A stretch of DNA of 64,000 nt from Flavobacteriales bacterium (GTDB lineage Bacteria > Bacteroidota > Bacteroidia > JACJYZ01). The position numbers and the translations under genes are program-made. This document shows positions 42,232-52,175 of this stretch, piece by piece. Each line of letters begins with the position of its first letter. The stretch's first letter is position 1. The stretch covers positions 1,054,001-1,118,000 of the forward strand of contig JACJYZ010000002.1 in assembly GCA_020635855.1 (NCBI GenBank), in the 5' to 3' direction. The notes beneath the pieces were generated by a model. The model searched no databases and was not told the DNA's origin. It saw only the letters and a list, made by a program, of their open reading frames with translations.

Positions 42232-44544
42232 ATGAAAAACAGGAAAAAGAATTTCATTGCTGCTTGTTTGCTATTGCTGGTATCTGTTTCCGCCTCGCTG
42301 GCCCAGACCGGAAGTGTTCGTGGCTTTGTGTACGAGAAAGAATCGGGTGAGCCGGTGATCTTCACCAATGTGGTGTTGGAAGGTACCACGTACGGAATCG
42401 CGACTGATGTGAACGGGTACTACAACATCACCAAATTGCCTACCGGAGATTACACCCTGCGTGTTTCCTATATCGGATTCGATACCGTGCGTGTGAACAT
42501 CAAGGTTGGAAACGGCCAGATTGTGAACCAGAATGCTTACCTAAAGAAACAGGACATCCGTCTGGGTACGGTGGTTATCTCTCAGGAGGCCCTGAAGAAA
42601 ACCACGGAAGTGGATGTGGCGGTTGAAACCATCACCCCGAAACAAATCAAACATATACCGACCATTGGCGGTGAACCGGATATCGCGCAGTACCTGCAGA
42701 TTCTGCCAGGTGTGGTGTTCACAGGAGACCAGGGCGGACAGCTCTACATCCGTGGAGGTACGCCTATCCAGAATGTGGTGCTGCTTGACGGCATGGTGGT
42801 GTACAATCCTTTTCATTCCATCGGTTTGTTCTCGGTGTTCGATACAGACATCCTTCGGAATGTGGATGTGTACACCGGGGGCTTTCCCGCAGATTATGGC
42901 GGAAGGATTTCGTCTGTGATGGACATCACCACACGCGACGGAAACAAGTCGAACATCAGCGGGAAGGTTTCGGCCGGAACCTTCAACTCAAAAGCACTGA
43001 TCGAGGGACCCATCGTGAAGAGCAAAACGGAGAACGGAGGTTCATCTTCCTTTATCTTCTCAGCCAAGAATTCATACCTGAAAGAGAGTTCGAAATTGCT
43101 CTACACCTATATTGACACAGGTGGCTTGCCTTACAACTTCACCGACCTGTACGGTAAGGTGTCGTTGAACTCAAGTAACGGCAGCAAGCTGAACCTGTTC
43201 GGATTCAACTTCCGGGATAAGGTGAACTATCAGTTCGTGTCAGATCTTGACTGGAAAGCTTCGGGCTTCGGAAGCAACTTCATTCTCATTCCCGGCGCAT
43301 CCCCAACCCTCATCAGTGGTCACGTTTCTTATTCGGATTATGGAATCTCCCTGGCCGAAGCGGATGCCAAACCGCGGACAAGTGAGATCAACGGATTCAA
43401 CCTGGGCTTGAATTTCACGTACTATCCGGGCAAAGATGAGATCAAATACGGGGTGGATGTGCTTGGATTCAAAACCGATTTCAATTTCACCAACAGCGTA
43501 GGGCGTAAGATCGAACAACAACAGAATACCACGGAGCTGGCAGGCTTCGTCCGGTACAAGATCGCACGCGAGAAGTTCCTGCTGGAGCCCAGTTTCAGGG
43601 CACACTATTATGCATCCCTATCGACCTTCTCCCCGGAACCGCGATTGGGTGGAAAGTACATGGTGTCTGATAAACTCAGGTTGAAATTTGCAGGTGGTTT
43701 TTACTCACAAAACCTGATCAGCGCTACCTCCGACCGGGATGTAGTGAATCTGTTTTACGGATTCCTGTCGGGTCCGGACAACCTGCAGAAGACGTTTGAC
43801 GGCAAGGATGTGAAGCACAACCTGCAAAAAGCACGTCACCTGATCGCCGGGTTTGAATACGACCTGGGCGAGCACCTGGATCTGAACGTGGAAGGTTATG
43901 TGAAGGATTTCAACCAACTGACCAACCTCAACCGCAACAAGGTGTTTGATGACGATGGCGACAACGCCGACAAACCGGATGCCTTGAAAAAAGATTTCAT
44001 CATCGAAAGGGGCAAGGCCTATGGGGTCGACTTCCTGGTGAAGTACGATTTCAAACGCATGTACATCTGGGCGGTGTACTCACTCGGAAAAGTAACCCGG
44101 CATGATGACGTGCAATCGTACAGTCCGCACTTCGACCGCCGCCACAATGTGAACCTGGTGGCTTCCTATACCTTTGGAAAGAAACTGAACTACGAAGCCA
44201 ATGCCCGATGGAACCTGGGATCCGGATTCCCGTTCACGCAAACCGGTGGCTTCTTCCCCAAACAGAATTTTCAGGATGGCATCAACACCGATTATGTGTC
44301 TTCCAATGAAGAACTCGGAATCTATTATGGCGAACTGAACGGCGGGCGTTTACCCTATTACCACCGCCTGGATGTGACGGTGAAGCGCAAGTTCTATATT
44401 GGGGAACGTGCGGAAATGGAAATGATTCTGGGTGTCACGAACGCTTATAACCGGGAGAACATTTTTTACTTCGACCGGGTTCGGTACGAAAGGGTGAACC
44501 AGCTTCCATTCATGCCGAGTTTCGGATTGAACATGAGTTTCTGA
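42232..44544 (+). CDS. TonB-dependent outer-membrane receptor with CarboxypepD-reg domain
   Basis: 770 residues from ATG 42232 (an in-frame GTG at 42217 is less likely). Signal peptide to about residue 24. A CarboxypepD_reg-like domain (GSVRGFVYEKESGEPVIFTN) precedes the plug, with LYIRGGTPIQNVVLLDGMVV and GGFPADYGGRISSVMDI. A barrel follows, ending in MPSFGLNMSF. Such receptors import siderophores, vitamins or oligomers. No SusD partner or substrate enzyme is adjacent, so this is not a SusC polysaccharide locus and the ligand is unknown. It has its own promoter and a strong terminator, hence is monocistronic. Confidence 0.92.
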   Translation: MKNRKKNFIAACLLLLVSVSASLAQTGSVRGFVYEKESGEPVIFTNVVLEGTTYGIATDVNGYYNITKLPTGDYTLRVSYIGFDTVRVNIKVGNGQIVNQNAYLKKQDIRLGTVVISQEALKKTTEVDVAVETITPKQIKHIPTIGGEPDIAQYLQILPGVVFTGDQGGQLYIRGGTPIQNVVLLDGMVVYNPFHSIGLFSVFDTDILRNVDVYTGGFPADYGGRISSVMDITTRDGNKSNISGKVSAGTFNSKALIEGPIVKSKTENGGSSSFIFSAKNSYLKESSKLLYTYIDTGGLPYNFTDLYGKVSLNSSNGSKLNLFGFNFRDKVNYQFVSDLDWKASGFGSNFILIPGASPTLISGHVSYSDYGISLAEADAKPRTSEINGFNLGLNFTYYPGKDEIKYGVDVLGFKTDFNFTNSVGRKIEQQQNTTELAGFVRYKIAREKFLLEPSFRAHYYASLSTFSPEPRLGGKYMVSDKLRLKFAGGFYSQNLISATSDRDVVNLFYGFLSGPDNLQKTFDGKDVKHNLQKARHLIAGFEYDLGEHLDLNVEGYVKDFNQLTNLNRNKVFDDDGDNADKPDALKKDFIIERGKAYGVDFLVKYDFKRMYIWAVYSLGKVTRHDDVQSYSPHFDRRHNVNLVASYTFGKKLNYEANARWNLGSGFPFTQTGGFFPKQNFQDGINTDYVSSNEELGIYYGELNGGRLPYYHRLDVTVKRKFYIGERAEMEMILGVTNAYNRENIFYFDRVRYERVNQLPFMPSFGLNMSF

Positions 44545-44561
44545 TCAGCGTTATGCTGACG

Positions 44562-44601
44562 GGCCCTGCGGAAGTTTTCCTGCAGGGCCTTTTTGTTTTT
44601 T
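44562..44601 (+). terminator. Rho-independent terminator after the receptor gene
   Basis: GGCCCTGCGGAA pairs with TTCCTGCAGGGCC (one unpaired base) across a short loop, ending at 44589, and is followed by TTTTTGTTTTTT. It lies 17 bases after the stop codon. This is the clearest terminator in the window. Confidence 0.9.
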
Positions 44602-44648
44602 ATGCCCGGAATTGCCGGATCGTATGCCATTAACTCACGGATAATTAT

Positions 44649-44656
44649 TACCTTTG
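44649..44656 (+). promoter_or_regulatory. -7 box TACCTTTG for pyrG
   Basis: Exact TAnnTTTG match 25 bases before the pyrG ATG and 47 bases after the terminator. No clear -33 TTTG is found. Confidence 0.6.
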
Positions 44657-44681
44657 GGTCCGTCGTTAAACCTAGGATCGA

Positions 44682-46316
44682 ATGGCGGGCACGAAATACA
44701 TTTTTGTTACGGGTGGAGTTACTTCATCGCTTGGAAAAGGCATCATTTCAGCCTCCCTGGCGAAACTGTTGCAGGCCCGCGATTATGCAGTTACCATCCA
44801 GAAACTCGATCCCTACATCAACGTTGATCCCGGTACAATGAACCCCTATGAGCATGGGGAATGCTATGTAACCGACGACGGAGCGGAGACCGACCTCGAC
44901 CTCGGTCATTACGAACGCTTCCTGAATGTACCCACTTCACAGGCGAACAACGTAACCACCGGTCGCATCTACCAGAATGTGATTAACAAGGAACGGGAAG
45001 GCGCTTACCTGGGGAAAACCGTTCAGGTGATTCCGCACATCACCGATGAAATCAAACGCTGTATCCAGCACCTGGGTAATACAGGTAAATTCGACTTTGT
45101 GATCACAGAAATCGGCGGTACAGTTGGTGATATCGAATCATTGCCTTACATAGAAGCGGTTCGCCAGCTGAACTGGGAAATGGGAGACGACTGCCTGGTG
45201 ATTCACCTGACCCTGATTCCTTACCTGGCCGCAAGCGGCGAGTTGAAAACAAAACCCACCCAGCACTCGGTGAAAGAACTGCAGGCAGCAGGTGTGCAAC
45301 CCGATATTCTTGTTTGCCGCAGTGAAAGGCATATCACGGAAGACATTCGCAACAAACTGGCCCTGTTTTGCAACGTCGGCAAGGAAGCGGTGATAGAGTC
45401 GCTCGACGCTGAAACCATCTACGATGTGCCCCTGCTGATGCGTTCTGAAAAGCTTGATGAAGTGGTGCTGGCAAAACTCAAAATGCCCGTACGTGGCGCA
45501 ACGGATTTGACCCGCTGGACGGAATTCGTGACACGCCTGAAGAACCCGCGCACGGAAGTTTCCATCGGCCTGGTCGGAAAATACATTGAACTCAAAGACT
45601 CTTATAAATCCATCGCTGAGGCCTTTATCCATGCCGGTGTATCCAATGAATGCAAAGTCAATATCAAATGGTTGCATTCGGAAGACCTGAATGAAGACAA
45701 TGTGGCCGACAAGCTTTCCGGCCTGAAAGGGATCCTGGTGGCACCCGGTTTCGGTGACCGCGGGATCGATGGAAAGATACTCGCCATCAAGTACGCAAGG
45801 GAAACACAAATCCCATTCCTGGGAATCTGCCTGGGTATGCAGTGCGCCGTAGTGGAGTTTGCACGGAATGTGCTCGGGCTTGATGCGCACTCAACCGAAA
45901 TGGAAGCCCATTCGTCGCACCCGGTGATCGATATCATGGAACACCAGAAAACGGTGACCAAGAAAGGCGGTACCATGCGTTTGGGGGCTTACCCTTGTCG
46001 GCTCGTGAAGAATACTTTGGCAGCCAAAATTTACGGCGCTCCGGAAGTGCGTGAAAGGCACCGCCACCGATACGAGTTCAACAATGAATACCTGTCGGAG
46101 TTCGAAGCAGCCGGCATGGTGGCCTCCGGGATCAATCCCGATGAGGGGCTGGTGGAAATCATCGAATTGAAGTCGCATCCGTTCTTCGTAGGTGTGCAGT
46201 TCCATCCCGAATACAAAAGCACAGTTGAAAGCCCGCATCCGTTGTTTGTTCATTTCGTGAAGGCGGCTATTGAGAAAGGCGTTTCCAGTAAACGTGAAAA
46301 AGTATCTGAGAAGTAA
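44682..46316 (+). CDS. pyrG: CTP synthase
   Basis: 544 residues, standard length. The amidoligase half opens with IFVTGGVTSSLGKGIISASL (P-loop) and holds the KLDPYINVDPGTMNPYEHGE block. The glutaminase half has the nucleophile Cys383 in LGICLGMQCAVVEF and the His/Glu pair in FHPEYKSTVESPHP. It makes CTP from UTP, ATP and glutamine. It is followed by yidC, which has its own promoter box. Confidence 0.97.
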   Translation: MAGTKYIFVTGGVTSSLGKGIISASLAKLLQARDYAVTIQKLDPYINVDPGTMNPYEHGECYVTDDGAETDLDLGHYERFLNVPTSQANNVTTGRIYQNVINKEREGAYLGKTVQVIPHITDEIKRCIQHLGNTGKFDFVITEIGGTVGDIESLPYIEAVRQLNWEMGDDCLVIHLTLIPYLAASGELKTKPTQHSVKELQAAGVQPDILVCRSERHITEDIRNKLALFCNVGKEAVIESLDAETIYDVPLLMRSEKLDEVVLAKLKMPVRGATDLTRWTEFVTRLKNPRTEVSIGLVGKYIELKDSYKSIAEAFIHAGVSNECKVNIKWLHSEDLNEDNVADKLSGLKGILVAPGFGDRGIDGKILAIKYARETQIPFLGICLGMQCAVVEFARNVLGLDAHSTEMEAHSSHPVIDIMEHQKTVTKKGGTMRLGAYPCRLVKNTLAAKIYGAPEVRERHRHRYEFNNEYLSEFEAAGMVASGINPDEGLVEIIELKSHPFFVGVQFHPEYKSTVESPHPLFVHFVKAAIEKGVSSKREKVSEK

Positions 46317-46362
46317 TTTCGGATATTGCCTCTCTATTCCCCCGATCTTCTTTCATTTTGGT

Positions 46363-46370
46363 TATCTTTG
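46363..46370 (+). promoter_or_regulatory. -7 box TATCTTTG for yidC
   Basis: Exact TAnnTTTG match 32 bases before the yidC ATG, in the 86-base gap after pyrG. Confidence 0.55.
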
Positions 46371-46402
46371 GCGCTGATTTTTTCATGCCTTGAAAGCAGC
46401 GA

Positions 46403-48310
46403 ATGGATAGAAACAGTATCATCGGTCTGACGCTGATCGGATTGATTATGGTCGTGTTCAGCATCATGAACCGACCCAGCGAAGAGGAGCTGGCAGCTCA
46501 GAAGAGCCGCCAGGACAGTATTGCAGCGGTAGAACAAGAAAAGAAACTGGCCGAGGAATCGGCGCAACAGCACTCCCTTACACCTGAAGCAAACAGCAAC
46601 GCTGTTCAACAGGACACCACAGTTTCTGACAGTGTGAAAGCCATCCTCCGTCAGAATGAGTTTGGTGTGTTTGCCGATGCAACTGTGGGAGAGGAGAAGC
46701 TGATCACCATTGAGAATGACAAGGTGAGGTTGGTGATCTCCACCCGGGGAGGTCGCATGGTCTCCGCTGAGCTGAAAGAATATCATACCTACGATTCGCT
46801 TCCGCTCTACCTGTTCACACCGGACAGGTCATCTTTCAACATGCGCTTTGCCGCAGGCACCCGTGTGATTGCCACCAACGATTTGTATTTCACACCGGGT
46901 AGCGATGGTTTTTCGGTGAATGCCGGTGAAAAGAATTCCATTTCTTTCCGCGCTTCGGCAGGCCAGGGAAAGTACATCGAATATACCTATGGACTCACCG
47001 GCGGTAGCTATGTGGTTGATTTCAATATCAACATGGTGGGGCTTGACCAGGTGATTGCAGCCAATACCAACTTTGTAGACCTGAATTGGGAATTCGATGC
47101 CCCCCGCCAGGAAAAAAATGTCAAAACCGAACGCAGGAATACCAGCGTTTACTACCACTACATGGAAGATGGTGAAACCGATCACCTCAGCACCACCAAG
47201 GAAGACCAGAAAGACCTTGAAGCCAAATCCTCATGGGTGGCCATGAAATCTCAGTTCTTCACGGCAGCCCTGATGAGCAAGGAAGGGTTGGACAAACCCC
47301 TGTCCGTGGAAGTAAAGCCCTTTGAAGAAAAAGACGATGATGAGATACATGCCGAATACCTGAAGACCCTCAAGGCGGAAATGAGTATTCCGTATGACCA
47401 CAAAGCTTCGGAGAACCATGCATTCCAGTTCTATTTCGGTCCCAATCACTACAAGACGCTGAAGGATCTGGATGTGGGAATGGAGAACATCATCTATCTC
47501 GGATGGGGCGTGTTTAAGTGGGTGAACAAATTCCTCGTGATCCCCGTGTTCAATTACCTGGATAGTTTTGATCTCAGCTATGGATTGATCATCCTGTTGC
47601 TTACGGTACTTATCAAGTCGCTCCTGTTTCCGCTTACCTATCGCACCTATTTGTCTTCCGCTAAAATGCGTGTGCTGAAGCCGGACATCGAGGAACTGGG
47701 CAAAAAGTTCAAACCGGAAGATACACTGAAAAAGCAGCAGGCCACCATGGCGCTGTACCGGCAGGCCGGAGTAAACCCCCTTGGAGGTTGCATCCCAACC
47801 CTCTTGCAAATGCCGATCCTGTACGCCATGTTCAGCTTCTTCCCGGCGTCCATCGAACTCAGGCAGCAGCCGTTCCTTTGGGCCAAAGATCTGTCAACCT
47901 ACGACTCGGTCTTGCAATTGCCGTTTCACATTCCGGGATACGGAGATCATGTCAGTCTGTTTACCTTATTAATGACCGCATCGATCTTTGCCACCATGAA
48001 GTACAACACGGGGCAATACGGAAGCAATGACCAGATGGGCAAGCAGATGAAGATCATGATGTATGTGATGCCGGTCTTCTTCATGGGTTTCCTGAATAAC
48101 TATTCTTCCGGATTGACGTACTATTACTTCTTGTCCAACATGATTACTTTCCTGCAGCAGCAGATATTCAGGCGTTTTGTTGACGATGATGCGATCCACA
48201 AAAAGATCCAGGAAAACAAAAAGAAGCCTGCTTCCCAGAAAAAATCGAAGTTCCAGGAAAGAATGGATGAGATGATGAAGCAACGGGGATATCAGCCACC
48301 CAAGCGTTGA
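46403..48310 (+). CDS. yidC: Membrane protein insertase YidC
   Basis: 635 residues. N-terminal membrane anchor (IIGLTLIGLIMVVFSIM), a Gln/Glu-rich linker, a large periplasmic P1 beta-sandwich (about 90-340), then the conserved five-helix insertase region, with YGLIILLLTVLIKSLLFPLT, the MRVLKPDIEELGKKFK amphipathic stretch and NPLGGCIPTLLQMPILYAMF. A basic C-terminal tail (KKPASQKKSKFQ) probably contacts ribosomes. It inserts inner-membrane proteins alone or with SecYEG. Confidence 0.96.
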   Translation: MDRNSIIGLTLIGLIMVVFSIMNRPSEEELAAQKSRQDSIAAVEQEKKLAEESAQQHSLTPEANSNAVQQDTTVSDSVKAILRQNEFGVFADATVGEEKLITIENDKVRLVISTRGGRMVSAELKEYHTYDSLPLYLFTPDRSSFNMRFAAGTRVIATNDLYFTPGSDGFSVNAGEKNSISFRASAGQGKYIEYTYGLTGGSYVVDFNINMVGLDQVIAANTNFVDLNWEFDAPRQEKNVKTERRNTSVYYHYMEDGETDHLSTTKEDQKDLEAKSSWVAMKSQFFTAALMSKEGLDKPLSVEVKPFEEKDDDEIHAEYLKTLKAEMSIPYDHKASENHAFQFYFGPNHYKTLKDLDVGMENIIYLGWGVFKWVNKFLVIPVFNYLDSFDLSYGLIILLLTVLIKSLLFPLTYRTYLSSAKMRVLKPDIEELGKKFKPEDTLKKQQATMALYRQAGVNPLGGCIPTLLQMPILYAMFSFFPASIELRQQPFLWAKDLSTYDSVLQLPFHIPGYGDHVSLFTLLMTASIFATMKYNTGQYGSNDQMGKQMKIMMYVMPVFFMGFLNNYSSGLTYYYFLSNMITFLQQQIFRRFVDDDAIHKKIQENKKKPASQKKSKFQERMDEMMKQRGYQPPKR

Positions 48311-48341
48311 TATTGCCTCGTCATTTCTTGAAACTTAAGGT

Positions 48342-48737
48342 GTGCGCGTACAAGAAAAACTCCGTAAAACGGGCAAAATAAACCTGTCTTTTCCTGAACC
48401 CGGCATTGCTGAAATACGCATTGCCAAGGGGTGTTACATCCAGGTTGAAGATGTGAAGATGCTAGAGGATGCCATTGAGGAGGCGACCGGCGGATCACCT
48501 TGTTGTAACCTGATCATTGCCGAAGATTTTGCTACTACCTCTTTCCAGGTGCTCAAATACATGGGTAGTGAAGAGGCCAATCGCCTGACCATTGCCGATG
48601 CCTTTATTTTGCATTCATTGCCTCAGCGCATTCTGGCCAGGTTTTATGTGAACGTAGTATCTCCGGTAAGACCCACCAAATTCTACGGGGCAAATGAAAA
48701 AGGAGATGCCATCCGTTGGTTGAAGAGCTTCCTTTGA
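48342..48737 (+). CDS. Small STAS/SpoIIAA-like protein (DUF7793-type), function unknown
   Basis: 131 residues from a GTG at 48342; no ATG precedes the conserved part. The layout, with beta strands (AEIRIAKGCYIQVEDVKML), a central NLIIAEDFATTSF, then ANRLTIADAFILHSLPQRIL and a terminal PTKFYGANEKGDAIRWLKSF, resembles STAS/SEC14-type small proteins of Bacteroidota that end in a WLK-x-F motif. No phosphorylatable Ser/Thr in the classical D-S-x-G context is seen. Regulatory or scaffold roles are possible but unproven. It stands alone between yidC and a lipoprotein gene. Confidence 0.65.
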   Translation: MRVQEKLRKTGKINLSFPEPGIAEIRIAKGCYIQVEDVKMLEDAIEEATGGSPCCNLIIAEDFATTSFQVLKYMGSEEANRLTIADAFILHSLPQRILARFYVNVVSPVRPTKFYGANEKGDAIRWLKSFL

Positions 48738-48834
48738 AATCCACCGTGCTTCCCATTTTGTTTTGCATAAGCCCGCTTAAAAGCAGATATTGGAATCATT
48801 CTTGTTCAAGGTGGGTAAAGCCAATTTTATTATT

Positions 48835-49377
48835 ATGAAAAAGCATATGTACAACTGGTTGGTGATTATGGGCGTGGCGCTGATGGCGGCATGCGGTTCC
48901 GGAAAAAAGGGAATGACTTCGGGCGACAAGCCGGATGATTCAAAAGGTTCGGAAACAACGGAGGTCAAAGATCAGGTGCAAGACGGTGATTCCGTATTTG
49001 CACGCCTCAGGAGGGGTGCTTGTTTCGGTCGTTGTCCGATGTACGAGGTACTGATTTACCAGAGTGGTTATGCCACGTATGACGCCAAGCGGTTTACGGA
49101 TACGGTTGGGTTTTTCTATGCCCATTTGCCTGCATCCAAACTGGAAGACATCAAAAAATACGCAAATGAGGTGGGGTATTTTGAGATGGAGGATAAGTAC
49201 GACAATGAGTATGTCACCGACCTGCCGTCCACTGAAACACGTTGCCATTTTGACGGGAAAGACAAAGCCATTGTGAATCGCTACCAGGGTCCCAGAGAGT
49301 TGAGGTCATTCGAGCAGTACATTGACGATGTGCTCAAGGATGTGAAATGGATACGGATTCCCAGCAGTCAGGACTGA
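48835..49377 (+). CDS. DUF6438 lipoprotein
   Basis: 180 residues from ATG 48835. A lipoprotein signal (NWLVIMGVALMAAC, lipobox cysteine near residue 21) leads to a charged linker and then a DUF6438 domain, RRGACFGRCPMYEVLIYQSG, with the conserved C-x3-C pair, YANEVGYFEMEDKYDNEY and a terminal ELRSFEQYIDDVLKDVKW. The family is common in Bacteroidota and uncharacterised. It is convergent with the OmpA-like gene, eight bases away. Confidence 0.85.
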   Translation: MKKHMYNWLVIMGVALMAACGSGKKGMTSGDKPDDSKGSETTEVKDQVQDGDSVFARLRRGACFGRCPMYEVLIYQSGYATYDAKRFTDTVGFFYAHLPASKLEDIKKYANEVGYFEMEDKYDNEYVTDLPSTETRCHFDGKDKAIVNRYQGPRELRSFEQYIDDVLKDVKWIRIPSSQD

Positions 49378-49385
49378 CGCAACAC

Positions 49386-52088
49386 TTACTCCACGATACG
49401 GACTTCCACACGCCGGTTTTTGGATCTTCCTTCTTCCGTTTGGTTGTCTGCAACCGGCTTGTCGGCACCAAATCCCTGCACCAATATCCTGCCTTTTTCA
49501 ATGCCGTTTTTGGAGAAGTAATCACCCACCACCTGTGCTCTTTCCTTTGAGAGTTTGTAGTTGAACTCCGGGCTTCCGCTGTTGTCGGTATGCCCACTGA
49601 TCTCTATGGTGAAGCTTTTCACCCGTTTCATGTAATCGATCAGTTTGTTCAGTTCCGCAACCGAACTGTCAATGATCACCAGTTTTGAACTGCCCTTCTC
49701 AAACTTGAACTGGATGTTCTTCACCTCAAACAGTTCGGGTGTCACATCATCCGGAAGTTTTTCCTTCCTTTCCAGCATGAAGTCGCTGACAAAGGTCATT
49801 ACGGTATCTTCGGGGACTTCGGTTGATATCTCCGTTTTCTTTTCCAGGTAGAGTTCGTGGTTGAGGGAGATCCTATAGGGTTTGTTGGCCACCAGTGTCA
49901 TGAAGTACATGCCGTTCTGCCCGGCCTGGAAAGAAGCCACCTTCTCGCCCGTTTCCTCGTCGACGATAACCATTTCCGCGTTCACCGGTTTGCCGGTTTG
50001 GCTGTCTTTGACCTGTCCTTCCAGGATGGCAAGTTCCACCTTTTCAGGTTTCACCTGGTTGTTCATCTGGCTCGGCAACACATAGCGTGACATGTCGATT
50101 TCGTAAATGTCATTGTCTCCCAGACCGTCTTTCTCCACGCTGGCGTAGTACGCTTTCTTTCCGTCGGTGGTGAGAATGAAATGCACGTTGTCGTCGGTGG
50201 TGTTGATCGGATATCCCAGGTTCTCGGGCTCTGACCACTGACCGTTCTCATACACGGACCGGAAGATGTCGTAGCCCCCCATACCTTTGTGCCCGCGTGA
50301 TGAGAAGTAAAGGGTCTTGCCGTCAGGGTGGATGTAGACGGAGATCTCGTCTTCCGAGGTATTGATCACAGGTCCCAGATTCTCTACGTGGCGTACGTTG
50401 TTCTCATCCCGGTAACTCTTGTAGATATCACCGCGACCGTAACCGTTTTTCCTTTCACTGACAAAGTACAGCGTTTTTCCGTCGGGTGTTACGCTGGCAG
50501 CGGTTTCAAAATAAGATGAGTTGATGTCTTTTCCTAGATTTTCCGGGGCCGACCACCTGCCTGTTTCCCCTTTGTGTGATACGAAGATGTCGCCGCTGCG
50601 TGTGCGGTTGGGCGTGTTCTTATACACGTAAATGTCATGGCCATCGGGTGAGATGCTCAGGGCGGCGTCATGGTAGTCGGTGTTCAGGGCACCTTTGATG
50701 CCTTCCGCCTGGTTCCATGCATGTGTGCTGTCATTGAAGTGGGAAATGTAAATGTCTTCGTAATAACCGTGGTCGTTGATGTCGATGGATTTCCCTGTGG
50801 TATTGGGTCTCCGGCTGGTGAAGATCAGCGTTTTTCCATCAGCTGTTACAGAGGGAGAGTACTCCGGGTACTGTGTGTTGATCTTGTCGCTGAGGTTTCG
50901 GATCGTTACATCAACGGGTTTGGCCATTTGTTCCCTTGCATACCATACCTGGCTGATGTACGTATTCACGATGTTTTCATCCAGTTTGTCGGGATTTATC
51001 AGCTGACGATAAAGTTGGTATTGCGTCATGGCGCTGTCCAGTTCACCTTCCTGATGAAAAGCCTGGCCCATTTTCAGGTGGATCTCAGGATCCACGTAAG
51101 GGTCTAATTGGTGGGCCCTGCGCAGAAATGAGATGGATTCCTGGGAGTTTTTGAGGTTCAGGTGAGAGAGCCCGATCCGGTAGTTCAGGAAAGCATTGTT
51201 CTGGTTGTTCTTGTACAATTCCTGGTAAAGGGCGAGCCCCACCACATAGTTCTTTTCCTTGAACGCCTTCTGGGCTTTCCACATCTTCATGATGTCCTGT
51301 ACGGAGAAGTTATGGCTGACTTTTTCGGCCTCTTTGTTCACCAGGTTTTTCTTCGGCCCGAATGAATAGGTGAGGCCGAGTCCTACGAACGAGTACTTGT
51401 CGTTATGGCTGCTGGGTTCAATCCATCCATCAAGTTTGTCGGTACCCATGAAGCGCAGGGAGAATTCAATGTTGGCTTCGAAGTTGTTCCCGATGCGGTA
51501 TCCTGCCTGGAGTCCAACGGGGACAACCACTTCTGTTGTTTTTCCGGTGTTGGCAATTCCCTTTTGCAGGTTCTTGACCGCCTCCTTGGTTTTCAGGGAA
51601 TAGATCTGGCTCTGGAACCGGGTGAAACCGATGGTGGTGTATCCCATGAACCGCCATTTGCGGAACGGATCCAACACCCAGGGCATGAACAATCGCTCGA
51701 AGTCGAGGTGAACACCCAACGTTGCTTCGGAAACGTGGCTGTGAAAATAGGCTCCCCGGGTCACCACATCGCTTACCAGGGTCAGTTCCCTTTTGGTGCC
51801 TTGCAACTGCCCGAACAACAGCATGCCTTTTAAAGAAACCGCCCGCGTCAGGTTTTTTTGAAGCGAAAAAGTAAAGCCCGGCATGTTTTCATTCATGTGT
51901 CGCCGCACCGGAATCAGACGGTGTTCCTTGATTTCCCCGTAGTTGTGCAGCAAGCCAACCCCGCCGTAAAGATGAAAGCCATCCAGCAGGGGCGGACTTA
52001 CAGGATGTTCCCCGTCATGAGCGTATGCCGGGGAGAAGCGGGCCACTGAAATGACCAGTAAAGCAAGGAGTGGGAAGCTTTTTTTCAC
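49386..52088 (-). CDS. OmpA-family protein with PorE-like architecture plus N-terminal beta barrel
   Basis: 900 residues from a GTG at 52088, giving a signal peptide that ends near AYA (21-23). Domains in order: beta-barrel-like region 30-245 (ends LGLTYSFGPKKN), TPR repeats 265-365, PD40/WD40-like propeller 405-660 (SVTADGKTLIFTSRR, SVTPDGKTLYFVSE, IHPDGKTLYFSSRG), CarboxypepD-reg-like domain 687-770, and OmpA_C peptidoglycan-binding domain 790-900 (ISGHTDNSGSPEFN, GRSKNRRVEVRI). TPR-propeller-CRD-OmpA is the layout of the type IX secretion protein PorE. The extra barrel would place its own outer-membrane anchor on the same chain. Confidence 0.87.
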   Translation of the reverse strand: MKKSFPLLALLVISVARFSPAYAHDGEHPVSPPLLDGFHLYGGVGLLHNYGEIKEHRLIPVRRHMNENMPGFTFSLQKNLTRAVSLKGMLLFGQLQGTKRELTLVSDVVTRGAYFHSHVSEATLGVHLDFERLFMPWVLDPFRKWRFMGYTTIGFTRFQSQIYSLKTKEAVKNLQKGIANTGKTTEVVVPVGLQAGYRIGNNFEANIEFSLRFMGTDKLDGWIEPSSHNDKYSFVGLGLTYSFGPKKNLVNKEAEKVSHNFSVQDIMKMWKAQKAFKEKNYVVGLALYQELYKNNQNNAFLNYRIGLSHLNLKNSQESISFLRRAHQLDPYVDPEIHLKMGQAFHQEGELDSAMTQYQLYRQLINPDKLDENIVNTYISQVWYAREQMAKPVDVTIRNLSDKINTQYPEYSPSVTADGKTLIFTSRRPNTTGKSIDINDHGYYEDIYISHFNDSTHAWNQAEGIKGALNTDYHDAALSISPDGHDIYVYKNTPNRTRSGDIFVSHKGETGRWSAPENLGKDINSSYFETAASVTPDGKTLYFVSERKNGYGRGDIYKSYRDENNVRHVENLGPVINTSEDEISVYIHPDGKTLYFSSRGHKGMGGYDIFRSVYENGQWSEPENLGYPINTTDDNVHFILTTDGKKAYYASVEKDGLGDNDIYEIDMSRYVLPSQMNNQVKPEKVELAILEGQVKDSQTGKPVNAEMVIVDEETGEKVASFQAGQNGMYFMTLVANKPYRISLNHELYLEKKTEISTEVPEDTVMTFVSDFMLERKEKLPDDVTPELFEVKNIQFKFEKGSSKLVIIDSSVAELNKLIDYMKRVKSFTIEISGHTDNSGSPEFNYKLSKERAQVVGDYFSKNGIEKGRILVQGFGADKPVADNQTEEGRSKNRRVEVRIVE

Positions 52089-52175
52089 GCGATTCTTATT
52101 GGTGTCAGCACACTAAAGCTAAACTAATGCTTTTCGGTGACAGTTAAAAGAAATATTGGATGAATCATTTGATCA

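Noticed and set aside
42232..44544. SusC/SusD-type polysaccharide utilisation locus
   Set aside because: There is no SusD partner and no glycoside hydrolase near the receptor, which is bounded by its own promoter and terminator.
45138..45890. A 250-codon minus-strand open frame inside pyrG
   Set aside because: Antisense to conserved CTP synthase sequence with no family features.
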